DNA from: VBAT01 sp036520835
GTDB lineage: Bacteria; Bacteroidota; Bacteroidia; Chitinophagales; Chitinophagaceae
Assembly (NCBI GenBank): GCA_036520835.1
Contig: DATDIX010000097.1
Location: forward strand, 1 to 6,208
Length of the DNA: 6,208 nt
Direction: 5' to 3'
Shown here: positions 1-5,872 of the stretch, piece after piece
Position numbering within the stretch: the first letter of the stretch is position 1
Layout: every line of letters starts with the position of its first letter
Translations under genes and position numbers: made by a program
The notes under the pieces: generated by a model
The model's input: only the letters and a program-made list of their open reading frames with translations
Database searches by the model: none
Told to the model about the DNA's origin: nothing

Positions 1-1056
1 AAGGGGAAAGCAGGTTGGTATGCAGGAGACCTGAGCGGCATATTAGCGAAGAAAAGACCTTTTTGGTTCCAGACCTTTTATAAACCGGGTGGTCGTATTG
101 CAGCTTTGTCAGACTGGAATCAAAAACTAAATGAGATAGTGGAACATGCAAAAGAATGGGATATCGGGTATATCGTTGGCGTGCCTGCCTGGTGCCAGAT
201 GTGCATGGAGATGGTGATCGAACATTATAAAGTAAAAAATATCCACGAGATATGGCCCAACTTCAGCTTCTTTGTACACGGCGGCGTAGCGTTTGAGCCC
301 TATAAAAAAGGGTTTGAAAAATTATTGGGCAAGCCGATTGTCTATATTGAGAACTATTTATCCAGCGAAGGGTTTATCGGGTATAAAACAAGGGAACATG
401 CAAAAGGAATGCAGTTGATCCTTAATAATAATATCTTCTTTGAGTTTGTGCCTTTTGATGATAAGAATTTTGACAGCGAAGGAAAAATGGTAGCAGACCC
501 TGATGCAAAAATGATCCATGAAGTAGAAACCGGAAAAGAGTATGCCCTGCTGATGAGCACCAATGCCGGCGCCTGGCGATACCTGATCGGTGATACCATA
601 AAATTTGTTGACCTGGAAAAAAGTGAAGTGGTGATCACCGGTCGTACCAAGCATTTCCTCAGTTTGGTGGGTGAACATCTCAGCGTAGAGAATATGAATA
701 AAGCCATCGAACTGGTCAGCGAAGAATTCAATATCAGCATTCCCGAATACACCGTAGTGGGTTTTCCTTACCAAACCTTCTTTGCACATAAATGGTATGT
801 GGGAACGGATGATAAGGTAGATGCAGAGAAATTGCGGAAAAGGATCGATCAAACGATCAGGGACCTTAATGATGATTATGCTGTGGAAAGGGACAGCGCC
901 TTAAAAGAAATTTTCCTGGAAGTATTGCCGGAACAAAAATTCCTGCAGTTCATGGAACAGAAAGGCAAGATCGGCAGCCAGCATAAGTTTCCGAGAGTGA
1001 TGAAAGGAAAGATGCTGGAAGAATGGAACCGGTTCCTGGAAACAGAAAAAGTTTAA
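1..1056 (+). CDS. GH3 auxin-responsive promoter family protein (acyl-adenylate-forming amidosynthetase-like), 5' partial
   Basis: The frame is open from the first base, so the gene starts upstream; the TTG at 106 is an internal Leu codon, not a start. The 351 visible residues are the C-terminal two thirds of a protein that is usually about 500 aa. GH3 proteins belong to the ANL adenylating superfamily: they activate a carboxylic acid with ATP and pass it to an amine, usually an amino acid. Plant members conjugate jasmonate or auxin; the substrate in Bacteroidota is not known to me. Motifs, in visible-residue numbering: GVPAW near 60; the GH3 signature YLSSEGFIGY at 119-128; STNAGAWRYLIGD at 186-198, the Y-x-x-GD nucleotide motif; TGRTKHFLSLVGEHLS at 213-228, the hinge and ATP-binding region; and KGKIGSQHKFPRVMKG at 321-336, the C-terminal lysine-rich lid. 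It looks intact and soluble, with no signal or membrane segment. A terminator follows 8 bases after the stop, so it probably ends its transcript. Family is firm, substrate is open. Confidence 0.93.
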   Translation, partial: KGKAGWYAGDLSGILAKKRPFWFQTFYKPGGRIAALSDWNQKLNEIVEHAKEWDIGYIVGVPAWCQMCMEMVIEHYKVKNIHEIWPNFSFFVHGGVAFEPYKKGFEKLLGKPIVYIENYLSSEGFIGYKTREHAKGMQLILNNNIFFEFVPFDDKNFDSEGKMVADPDAKMIHEVETGKEYALLMSTNAGAWRYLIGDTIKFVDLEKSEVVITGRTKHFLSLVGEHLSVENMNKAIELVSEEFNISIPEYTVVGFPYQTFFAHKWYVGTDDKVDAEKLRKRIDQTIRDLNDDYAVERDSALKEIFLEVLPEQKFLQFMEQKGKIGSQHKFPRVMKGKMLEEWNRFLETEKV

Positions 1057-1064
1057 AAGTTCGG

Positions 1065-1097
1065 CCCACGGTTTTAACCGTGGGTTGTTTTTTTATT
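1065..1097 (+). terminator. Rho-independent terminator after the GH3 gene
   Basis: CCCACGGT and ACCGTGGG form an 8-bp perfect stem around a 4-base loop (bases 1065-1084). A T-rich tract follows at once (TTGTTTTTTTATTTT). It begins 8 bases after the GH3 stop codon and ends about 20 bases before the LysE-family start, which separates these two genes transcriptionally. The minus strand has no matching U-rich run after the hairpin, so it acts on plus-strand transcripts. Confidence 0.85.
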
Positions 1098-1118
1098 TTA
1101 ATTGTAATTTGCCGGAGT

Positions 1119-1751
1119 ATGCTGGAGGCGCTGCTAAAAGGAATAACATTCGGATTGTTGCTGAGTATATCGGTAGGACCTGTGTTGTTTTCCATTATCA
1201 AGCAAAGCCTGAATAACGGGCATAAAGGCGGGATGGCTTTTATTCTCGGTGTCTCCGCCAGCGATATCACGCTGGTTTTGATCAGCAATATTTTTACAGA
1301 ACTGTTCAGAAGTATCAGCAGCTACAAAACGGAGATCGGTGTAGGCGGCTGCATTTTCCTGGTTTCGCTGGGAATCTATTTTATGTTCTTTAAAAAAGTA
1401 AAAGTAAACGAAGCAGGCCAGCAGGTGTTCCAGTTCCGTAAAATGGATTATGCCAAAACATTCCTGTCCGGTTACCTGATGAATACACTGAACCCGTCTG
1501 TGTTTATTTTCTGGATCTACGCATCAACGGCGGTCATCAATCATACGGTCAATCAACGGATCGTTGTCTTCATCACCTGCCTGGTATGGATGTTAAGTAC
1601 GGATATTCTAAAAGTATTCCTGGCCGGAAAGATCCGGAACAGGCTCACCCCGCACAATATCCATATTCTGAATCGTATCAACGGACTTATCCTGATCGTT
1701 TTTGGTGTTGCTCTTATATGGGGTCTGCTCATCTACGGAAAACGGTTATAA
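1119..1751 (+). CDS. LysE/RhtB-family amino acid exporter-like membrane protein
   Basis: This 210-aa inner-membrane protein matches the LysE translocator family, exporters of amino acids or similar small metabolites driven by ion gradients. Visible signs: the N-terminal helix with GLLLSISVGPV at 12-22 (family G-x-GP signature); GGMAFILGVSASD at 37-49 (G-x3-G...D pattern, second helix); a third helix at about 74-91; GYLMNTLNPSVFIFW at 118-132 with the conserved Asn-Pro; and helices at about 147-165 and 186-206. Six helices and about 210 aa are standard. I chose the ATG at 1119. The frame is open back to an ATG at 1023, but that start would overlap GH3 and its terminator and add 32 residues absent from the family. 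GGAG at 1114-1117 sits only one base from the ATG, too close for a normal Shine-Dalgarno site. The substrate cannot be read from sequence. It probably heads a unit with the two following genes. Confidence 0.9.
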   Translation: MLEALLKGITFGLLLSISVGPVLFSIIKQSLNNGHKGGMAFILGVSASDITLVLISNIFTELFRSISSYKTEIGVGGCIFLVSLGIYFMFFKKVKVNEAGQQVFQFRKMDYAKTFLSGYLMNTLNPSVFIFWIYASTAVINHTVNQRIVVFITCLVWMLSTDILKVFLAGKIRNRLTPHNIHILNRINGLILIVFGVALIWGLLIYGKRL

Positions 1752-1768
1752 GCAAACGATTTAACAAA

Positions 1769-1795
1769 TTGCCAAGTCCCGGTTTTGTATGTTTG
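1769..1795 (+). promoter_or_regulatory. Candidate Bacteroidota-type promoter (TTG ... TAnnTTTG)
   Basis: TATGTTTG at 1788-1795 is an exact match to the Bacteroidota -7 consensus TAnnTTTG. A TTG at 1769-1771 could be the -33 element, but the 16-base gap is shorter than the usual 19-21 or so. The box ends 5 bases before the ATG at 1801, so transcription would begin at or next to that codon and the transcript would be nearly leaderless. It also overlaps the alternative ATG at 1789, which argues for the later start if the promoter is real. A chance match is quite possible. Confidence 0.3.
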
Positions 1796-1800
1796 GATAT

Positions 1801-2331
1801 ATGAACCGGCTGCTGATCATAATTATTCCTTTCCTGCTGTTGTCTTCTTCCATTTCATTTTCTCAAACAGGCTATCTCTTTGTTAAAAAAGGGATCAAAA
1901 AGAAACGAACCTATACTGAAGGGGATATTATTCATGTAAAACTGCAGGATGGAAACGAAAGAGCAGGAATCATCACCTTATTGCGGAATGACACCATCTT
2001 TATCAATGGCCGGCCGGTACACAAGACATTTGTAAAAGAGGTGTTGCAGGAAAGAAAACCCAAAAAACCATTTCCTGATGGTAAAACCGTACTTCTCATC
2101 AGTGCCGGGGCTGCGCTTACTGCAACCGGTCTTGCCATCAGTGGACAGGCCACAACACAGGAAGCTGTGATCGCAGGCGCCGTTATTGGCTTTGGTCCGC
2201 TGCTGATAAAACATTTTGGTGGCAGGGGCATAAGGGCCATGAAGCGAAAAAAATTCAGGATAGGAAAAAAATTCTATTTACAGGTATTGGATTTTCATAT
2301 CCCGCAGCCGCAAAGGATAAAAACTTTCTGA
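1801..2331 (+). CDS. Hypothetical secreted or membrane protein of unknown function
   Basis: I do not recognise a named family. The 176-aa product starts with an export signal: MNRLL, a hydrophobic stretch at 5-20, and a likely cleavage around SFS|QTG at 19-24. Residues 25-85 are a basic, beta-rich segment (KKGIKKKRTY; GDIIHVKLQDG at 41-51; LLRNDTIFING at 60-70; a valine-rich strand near 78). This resembles a small barrel or SH3-like pattern of a kind seen in Bacteroidota envelope proteins (impression only). Two hydrophobic stretches at 96-114 and 122-138, rich in Ala and Gly, could cross a membrane as a hairpin. The tail is basic (RAMKRKKFRIGKKFY at 145-159). An ATG at 1789 would add MFGY; I prefer 1801, where the signal peptide starts. 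It sits 49 bases after the LysE-like gene and 27 before mtgA, so an envelope role linked to either is possible but unproven. Confidence 0.75.
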   Translation: MNRLLIIIIPFLLLSSSISFSQTGYLFVKKGIKKKRTYTEGDIIHVKLQDGNERAGIITLLRNDTIFINGRPVHKTFVKEVLQERKPKKPFPDGKTVLLISAGAALTATGLAISGQATTQEAVIAGAVIGFGPLLIKHFGGRGIRAMKRKKFRIGKKFYLQVLDFHIPQPQRIKTF

Positions 2332-2343
2332 TTTAGTTGTTTA

Positions 2344-2360
2344 ATATTGCAGCGCAATAT
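2344..2360 (+). promoter_or_regulatory. Perfect hairpin over the mtgA start codon
   Basis: ATATTGC (2344-2350) and GCAATAT (2354-2360) are perfect inverted arms around the 3-base loop AGC. The right arm contains the first two bases of the mtgA ATG at 2359-2361. In RNA this would tuck the start codon into a 7-bp stem; as DNA it could equally be a dimeric repressor site. The repeat is seen directly; the function is inferred. Confidence 0.45.
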
Positions 2361-3066
2361 GACAACCAAAGGACTTTTCCCGAAAATATGGCGATGGATA
2401 AAAAAGATATTCATCATTTTGTTTATCGCCCAGCTTGTTTATATCATTTTATTGAAATGGGTAGACCCGCCCATTACGATCACCCAATTCGTCAGCTGGG
2501 TAACGGGCCATGGATTAAAAAGGGATTATGTGGATAGGGATGCTATTTCCTATACGGCAAAACTGGCGGTCATTTCATCGGAAGACCAATTGTTTACTGA
2601 TCATAGTGGTTTTGACTGGAAGAGTATAAAAAAGGCGATGGATTATAATAAAAGAAAGCCGGGTCGTGTCAGGGGCGCCAGTACGATCAGCCAGCAGGTC
2701 GCAAAAAATGTTTTTTTATGGCAGGGGAGAGATTATGTAAGAAAAGGACTGGAAGTATATTTTACTTTTATGATCGAGCTGATCTGGGGAAAGAAGAGAA
2801 TTTTGGAAGTATACCTGAATGTAAGTGAAATGGGAGATGGTATTTTCGGAATTGAAATGGCGGCAAGAAAATATTTTAAAAAATCAGCGAAGAATTTAAC
2901 AAGACAGGAGGCCGCATTGATCGCTGCATGTTTACCCAGGCCAAAACGACTTAAAGCAAGACCTGCTTCCGCTTATATACAGGGACGTTCGGGGGATATC
3001 ATGCGGCAAATGAGTTTCCTGGAACCCGACCCTGACATACAAAGGGTGATCGATTATAAAAGATAA
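2359..3066 (+). CDS. mtgA: Monofunctional biosynthetic peptidoglycan transglycosylase MtgA (GT51)
   Basis: MtgA polymerises lipid II into glycan strands on the outer face of the inner membrane and lacks the transpeptidase domain of class A PBPs. The 235-aa length is normal. One membrane anchor at about 16-33 (KIFIILFIAQLVYIILLK) follows a basic N-terminus. GT51 motifs appear in order: SSEDQLFTDHSGFD at 73-86 with catalytic Glu75; RGASTISQQVAKNVFL at 105-120; RKGLEVYFTFMIELIWGKKRILEVYLN at 128-154 with the second key Glu140 (the spelled segment is motif 3 plus 4); and FGIEMAARKYF at 163-173. All catalytic residues are present. I chose the ATG at 2359; a TTG at 2347 would add four residues and is less likely. 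It is 27 bases after the hypothetical gene with no terminator between, so probably cotranscribed. A perfect hairpin covers its start, and its stop lies 3 bases from the stop of the convergent glycosyltransferase. Confidence 0.95.
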   Translation: MTTKGLFPKIWRWIKKIFIILFIAQLVYIILLKWVDPPITITQFVSWVTGHGLKRDYVDRDAISYTAKLAVISSEDQLFTDHSGFDWKSIKKAMDYNKRKPGRVRGASTISQQVAKNVFLWQGRDYVRKGLEVYFTFMIELIWGKKRILEVYLNVSEMGDGIFGIEMAARKYFKKSAKNLTRQEAALIAACLPRPKRLKARPASAYIQGRSGDIMRQMSFLEPDPDIQRVIDYKR

Positions 3067-3069
3067 TTG

Positions 3070-4737
3070 CTATTCAACAATCAATTCTATTTTTTCACTG
3101 TTGTGGGTGAAGTTATTCTGCCCGCATTTGATCGTAAAGCGTAAATAATATATTCCTTTCGGTAAAGACGGATCAACTGTTATTGTGGCCTGTTTTTTCT
3201 CATTCATTTCTTTTAGCGTAAGCGTAGTAGGTATTTCTTTTATCCAGCCTTTTTTATTGAACAAGCCGATCCTCGTTGTATCATTCGTAATAGTATGTGA
3301 CCGGATAAAAGCAGAATAATGTTCAGGCATATCAAACCTGCAGTTCAGTAAAAGCGGCTGACCTTCTTTCACCGTGATCTTCTTTGAGTCAGTAACAATG
3401 TTCACTTTCACAAAAGAAAGCAGCGCTGAATCGTAACGGTAGCCCACCCACCCGATAGGTGTTTGTAAAGAATCGGTAAAACGGTACATGTAATAGACAT
3501 CCAGGAAATAAAAGGGCCTGCCCAGCATTGAGTCTTCAATGGGCCAGAAATTATAATTATTTCTTCCGCTGACATACCAATTCTGTGAGAAGGTCATTTG
3601 TCCCGAATAAAACCAGTATTTGGAGGCCCGCTGGTACGAATTGCTGAATATAACAGGAAGTCCTTTTGTTCTTTCCTTCATTTGTTGCGGCCAGCCTTTC
3701 CATGAATGATAACGCTGCTGAATTGCTTTTACAGGTAATATATCTGCTATCATGATGATCCTTGCAAACAATACCAGTACCAGTGTTATGGGCAGAAGAC
3801 GGTAGAGAACTCTTTGCCACCTTGTCTTTTCGTTTAGAAACTGGTGAGAGAGGACAATCAAAGGAATCATAGCAGGAGAGGTCCAGTTAGCTTCCACTTT
3901 TCCGCGGAAAGAACTGAGCAGGAAAAAGGCATAGATCCCGATCAAAGTAAATCGCAGCGCTTTTTCTGTTTTATTCTTTGTTTTACAGAGGAAGGCGGCC
4001 GGTAATAAAATAAAACCAGCAATGGGCCCGGGTAATAATAATTGACCCAGTAGGAAATCGGTAGTATACGATACTTTGTAAGGATTTACATTACTTTCAA
4101 ATAAATGATACCGGAAGCTTACCCAATTATGTTCATACTGCCACCAGAGGTGCGGGGTAAACAGTAGCAGGGCAATGAAGCCGGCAAGCCAGGCCTGGTA
4201 TCTCGTGAATAATTTGATGTTGGATAAAAGAGTAAAAAAAACGATCAGGACGGCATGGTACTTACTGTAAAGCAATAAAGCGATGCAAATACCCAGCAAA
4301 AAAGTATTCAGCAATGAATGGTCGCCAATGAATTTTTTATATACCCAGAAAAATAATGCTGTAAAGAAAATAAGAGGGATATCCGGCACAGCCACAAAAC
4401 CACTGACCTGTAACACGGCGATGGATAAGGCTATAGCATAGAACAGAAAAGGATTTTTGTTCACGGTCAGCTTTTCCATGATGACCAGGGAAAGCACATT
4501 CAGCAACAAGGGGAAGAGCCGTACGCCGAGCTCATTAGGGAAAATGGCATAACCCATTTTGATCAGCAGTCCTGTCATCGGGGGATGATCCACATAACCC
4601 CAGTCGAAGAATTTAGAATAGACCCAATAGTAAGCTTCATCGTCCTGTAGTTCGGTAAGACCAGATTGGATCAATCCCAGGAAGATCCAGGCGGCATAAA
4701 AGACCAGGCGATGATGTTTTTGAAAAAATGCTGTCAT
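3070..4737 (-). CDS. GT39/ArnT-like membrane glycosyltransferase with extra C-terminal domain
   Basis: This 555-aa polytopic protein fits the PMT_2/ArnT-like GT-C fold, which moves sugars from polyprenyl-phosphate carriers to lipids or proteins outside the inner membrane. The first outer loop carries the acidic catalytic signature DDEAYYW at 32-38 and VDHPP at 49-53. PDIPLIFF at 118-125 and EANWTSPAMIPL at 282-293 are further family-like patterns. I count ten or eleven hydrophobic helices between 12 and 331. Residues 332-555 are outside the membrane. The last 100 or so alternate polar and hydrophobic residues (KKITVKEGQPLLLNCRF at 452-468; LPKGIYYLRFTIKCG at 525-539) and look like a beta-sandwich. 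I chose the ATG at 4737, 27 bases after the kinase gene; a TTG at 4761 would add eight residues and leave a 3-base gap. Acceptor and sugar are unknown. It may be cotranscribed with the kinase, without an obvious functional link. Confidence 0.9.
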   Translation of the reverse strand: MTAFFQKHHRLVFYAAWIFLGLIQSGLTELQDDEAYYWVYSKFFDWGYVDHPPMTGLLIKMGYAIFPNELGVRLFPLLLNVLSLVIMEKLTVNKNPFLFYAIALSIAVLQVSGFVAVPDIPLIFFTALFFWVYKKFIGDHSLLNTFLLGICIALLLYSKYHAVLIVFFTLLSNIKLFTRYQAWLAGFIALLLFTPHLWWQYEHNWVSFRYHLFESNVNPYKVSYTTDFLLGQLLLPGPIAGFILLPAAFLCKTKNKTEKALRFTLIGIYAFFLLSSFRGKVEANWTSPAMIPLIVLSHQFLNEKTRWQRVLYRLLPITLVLVLFARIIMIADILPVKAIQQRYHSWKGWPQQMKERTKGLPVIFSNSYQRASKYWFYSGQMTFSQNWYVSGRNNYNFWPIEDSMLGRPFYFLDVYYMYRFTDSLQTPIGWVGYRYDSALLSFVKVNIVTDSKKITVKEGQPLLLNCRFDMPEHYSAFIRSHTITNDTTRIGLFNKKGWIKEIPTTLTLKEMNEKKQATITVDPSLPKGIYYLRFTIKCGQNNFTHNSEKIELIVE

Positions 4738-4764
4738 GAATGAATGCGAAAATAGCAACAATTA

Positions 4765-5319
4765 TCAGAGCAATTCATCTACAGCGCTGATGGCTTTTTG
4801 TAAACGGGCATTATGGTCCCCGCTGATATCCACCCAGGGTACCGCTTGATTGATCATAATATCCCTGTACATGTTATACAGTTTTTTACGGCTTATCAGG
4901 TCCGGATACTCACGAAGTTCATCCTTTACCCAGGGCAGATCTGTATTACATAAAAGGTAGAGGTCATAATTTCTTTTTACGATCTCGTCAAGTACAAAGC
5001 GGTGACATTTACCAAACACAAATTCACACCATACTTTCATGACATACATATCCGTATCAATGAATAAAGGGATGTGGCCACCTTCTTCCAGGAAAGAAAG
5101 CGACTGCTTTTCTAATTTGGAAATGTATTCATCCTCCAGCGCCAACTGGCCTTTGGCGATCGTCAGCAGGTCGTCAAATTCATAGTCAGTTCCGTTGGTC
5201 AATAAGTATTCCCGGGCAAATTCCGGGCACCAGGTTGTTTCATAATGTTGTGCCAGTTGCTGGCATAATGTGCTCTTGCCTGTGCTCTCAGGCCCGACGA
5301 TGACGATCTTCTTAAGCAT
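4765..5319 (-). CDS. NadR-like P-loop kinase (predicted ribosylnicotinamide kinase)
   Basis: The 184-aa cytoplasmic protein corresponds to only the C-terminal kinase domain of NadR (AAA_28 type). That domain phosphorylates nicotinamide riboside to NMN, trapping it in the cell for NAD synthesis. Walker A is GPESTGKST at 9-17. EFAREYL at 33-39 matches the conserved E-x-ARE-Y of this family. FIDTDMYVMKVWCEFVFG at 86-103 gives the DTD Walker B-like segment and the following W...FG pattern. NTDLPWVKDELRE at 125-137 matches the PWxxDxLR motif, and ISGDHNARLQKA at 165-176 the final G-x4-R element. The helix-turn-helix and adenylyltransferase domains of enterobacterial NadR are missing, so the second step needs another enzyme. 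The partner transporter PnuC lies 530 bases upstream on the same strand, beyond an opposing hsp20 gene. The ATG has no clear ribosome site. Substrate is inferred from motifs plus context. Confidence 0.88.
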   Translation of the reverse strand: MLKKIVIVGPESTGKSTLCQQLAQHYETTWCPEFAREYLLTNGTDYEFDDLLTIAKGQLALEDEYISKLEKQSLSFLEEGGHIPLFIDTDMYVMKVWCEFVFGKCHRFVLDEIVKRNYDLYLLCNTDLPWVKDELREYPDLISRKKLYNMYRDIMINQAVPWVDISGDHNARLQKAISAVDELL

Positions 5320-5415
5320 GTGCCTAAGTTACGATGGCGGGCTGAGTATTGAACATTTTGCAACCAGGAACTGTTTATATACCGGTATTAATTTTTAACT
5401 TTTAAAAAATGTAAC
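5320..5415. promoter_or_regulatory. Divergent control region between the kinase gene and hsp20
   Basis: These 96 bases separate two start codons facing away from each other. Seen here: TTTTG at 5356-5360, which could be a -33 element for hsp20; a perfect 10-bp palindrome ATACCGGTAT at 5379-5388; and a very AT-rich leader at 5389-5410 with no Shine-Dalgarno site. No exact TAnnTTTG box stands at a normal distance; TAATTTTT at 5389-5396 is one mismatch away but too far (28 bases) from the TTTTG. For the kinase, TAACTTAG on the minus strand (5331-5324) is one mismatch from consensus and only 4 bases from the ATG. No CIRCE heat-shock operator is visible. Confidence 0.45.
5379..5388. repeat. 10-bp perfect palindrome upstream of hsp20
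   Basis: ATACCGGTAT reads the same on both strands and lies 27 bases before the hsp20 ATG, where a regulator could block or aid transcription. It is the only perfect dyad of this length I noticed in the divergent intergenic region. A role as an operator is inferred; a chance occurrence cannot be excluded. Confidence 0.35.
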
Positions 5416-5814
5416 ATGAACTACAATCAGTCATGCGCCGCAAAAGGCAATTACTCCGGAAGCAGGAACCGGCACCTGTTCATCCGTTCAATGCAAAGAG
5501 CTGCCGTTAATGTTTACAAAACAGAGACCAGTTTTGAAATGCTGGTCTTCGCCCCGGGCCGCATTAAAGAGAACTTCAGCCTCGGTGTAAAGGGTAATGA
5601 ACTGACGATTATCTACACACCGCCTGAAGGATTTCCAAGACCCGACTGGATCATGCGGGAATACAGCCGTGGGGGGGTTGTAAGAACTTTTACTCTCGAT
5701 GACAGTATTGATACCACAAACATCAGCGCAAAGTATGTAGATGGTGTGCTGCAGGTTTCATTGCCAGTCATTGCAGGTAAAGAAACAACCAGCCAGGAGA
5801 TCAGGGTGAGTTAA
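5416..5814 (+). CDS. Small heat-shock protein, Hsp20/alpha-crystallin family
   Basis: Small heat-shock proteins hold unfolding proteins as ATP-independent chaperones in large oligomers in the cytoplasm. The 132-aa product has a short N-terminal arm (1-28) rich in Asn, Ser and Arg. The alpha-crystallin domain spans about 29-118: AAVNVYKTETSFEMLVFAPG at 29-48, NELTIIYTPP at 61-70, MREYSRGGVVRTFTL at 80-94 (family REF...RsFxLP pattern), and AKYVDGVLQVSLP at 105-117 with the hallmark GVL. The tail ends in IRV at 129-131, the I/V-x-I/V motif that docks neighbouring subunits. Everything needed is present. Codons 86-88 contain a run of seven G. The ATG at 5416 follows an A-rich leader with no Shine-Dalgarno site; an ATG at 5409 is followed at once by a stop. 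It has its own terminator and sits alone on the plus strand between the minus-strand kinase and pnuC genes. Confidence 0.93.
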   Translation: MNYNQSCAAKGNYSGSRNRHLFIRSMQRAAVNVYKTETSFEMLVFAPGRIKENFSLGVKGNELTIIYTPPEGFPRPDWIMREYSRGGVVRTFTLDDSIDTTNISAKYVDGVLQVSLPVIAGKETTSQEIRVS

Positions 5815-5838
5815 TTGTTGTTGTTGGTTTAATGTGGA

Positions 5839-5872
5839 GGTGGTGACTTTAACCGGTCGCCACCTTTTTTTT
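5839..5872 (+). terminator. Rho-independent terminator of hsp20, inside the pnuC 3' end
   Basis: GGTGGTGACT at 5839-5848 pairs with GGTCGCCACC at 5855-5864 (8 Watson-Crick pairs plus 2 G-U pairs) around a 6-base loop, followed by eight T at 5865-5872. It starts 25 bases after the hsp20 stop. The loop, right arm and T-run are also the stop codon and last codons of pnuC on the other strand; the T-run encodes its terminal lysines. On the minus strand no U-run follows the hairpin, so it should not stop pnuC transcripts. Confidence 0.87.

Noticed and set aside
358..852. Minus-strand open frames inside the GH3 gene (354-752 and 358-852)
   Set aside because: They are antisense to a clear GH3 domain, show no recognisable motif, and have no promoter or ribosome site.
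1025..1036. 12-bp palindrome GGAACCGGTTCC near the end of GH3
   Set aside because: It lies in coding sequence (WNRF), has no loop or T-run, and the true terminator is 30 bases further on; it is probably a codon coincidence.
106..1056. TTG at 106 as the start of the GH3 gene
   Set aside because: The frame is open to base 1 and the upstream residues (WYAGDLSGILAKKRP, FYKPGGRIAAL) read as normal protein continuing into the GH3 domain.
1023..1118. N-terminal extension of the LysE-like protein from an ATG at 1023
   Set aside because: It would overlap the GH3 gene and its terminator and add 32 residues not found in this family; the ATG at 1119 gives the standard length.
3065..3096. Possible terminator for mtgA: AATTG ... 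CAATT followed by CTATTTTTT
   Set aside because: The stem is only 5 AT-rich pairs with a 12-base loop, too weak to call.
3557..3820. Second minus-strand frame within the glycosyltransferase gene
   Set aside because: It is a frame shadow of the membrane glycosyltransferase with no domain signal.
5815..5830. TTG triplet run after hsp20
   Set aside because: It has only about four units, with no sign of a longer repeat or function; treated as low-complexity sequence.
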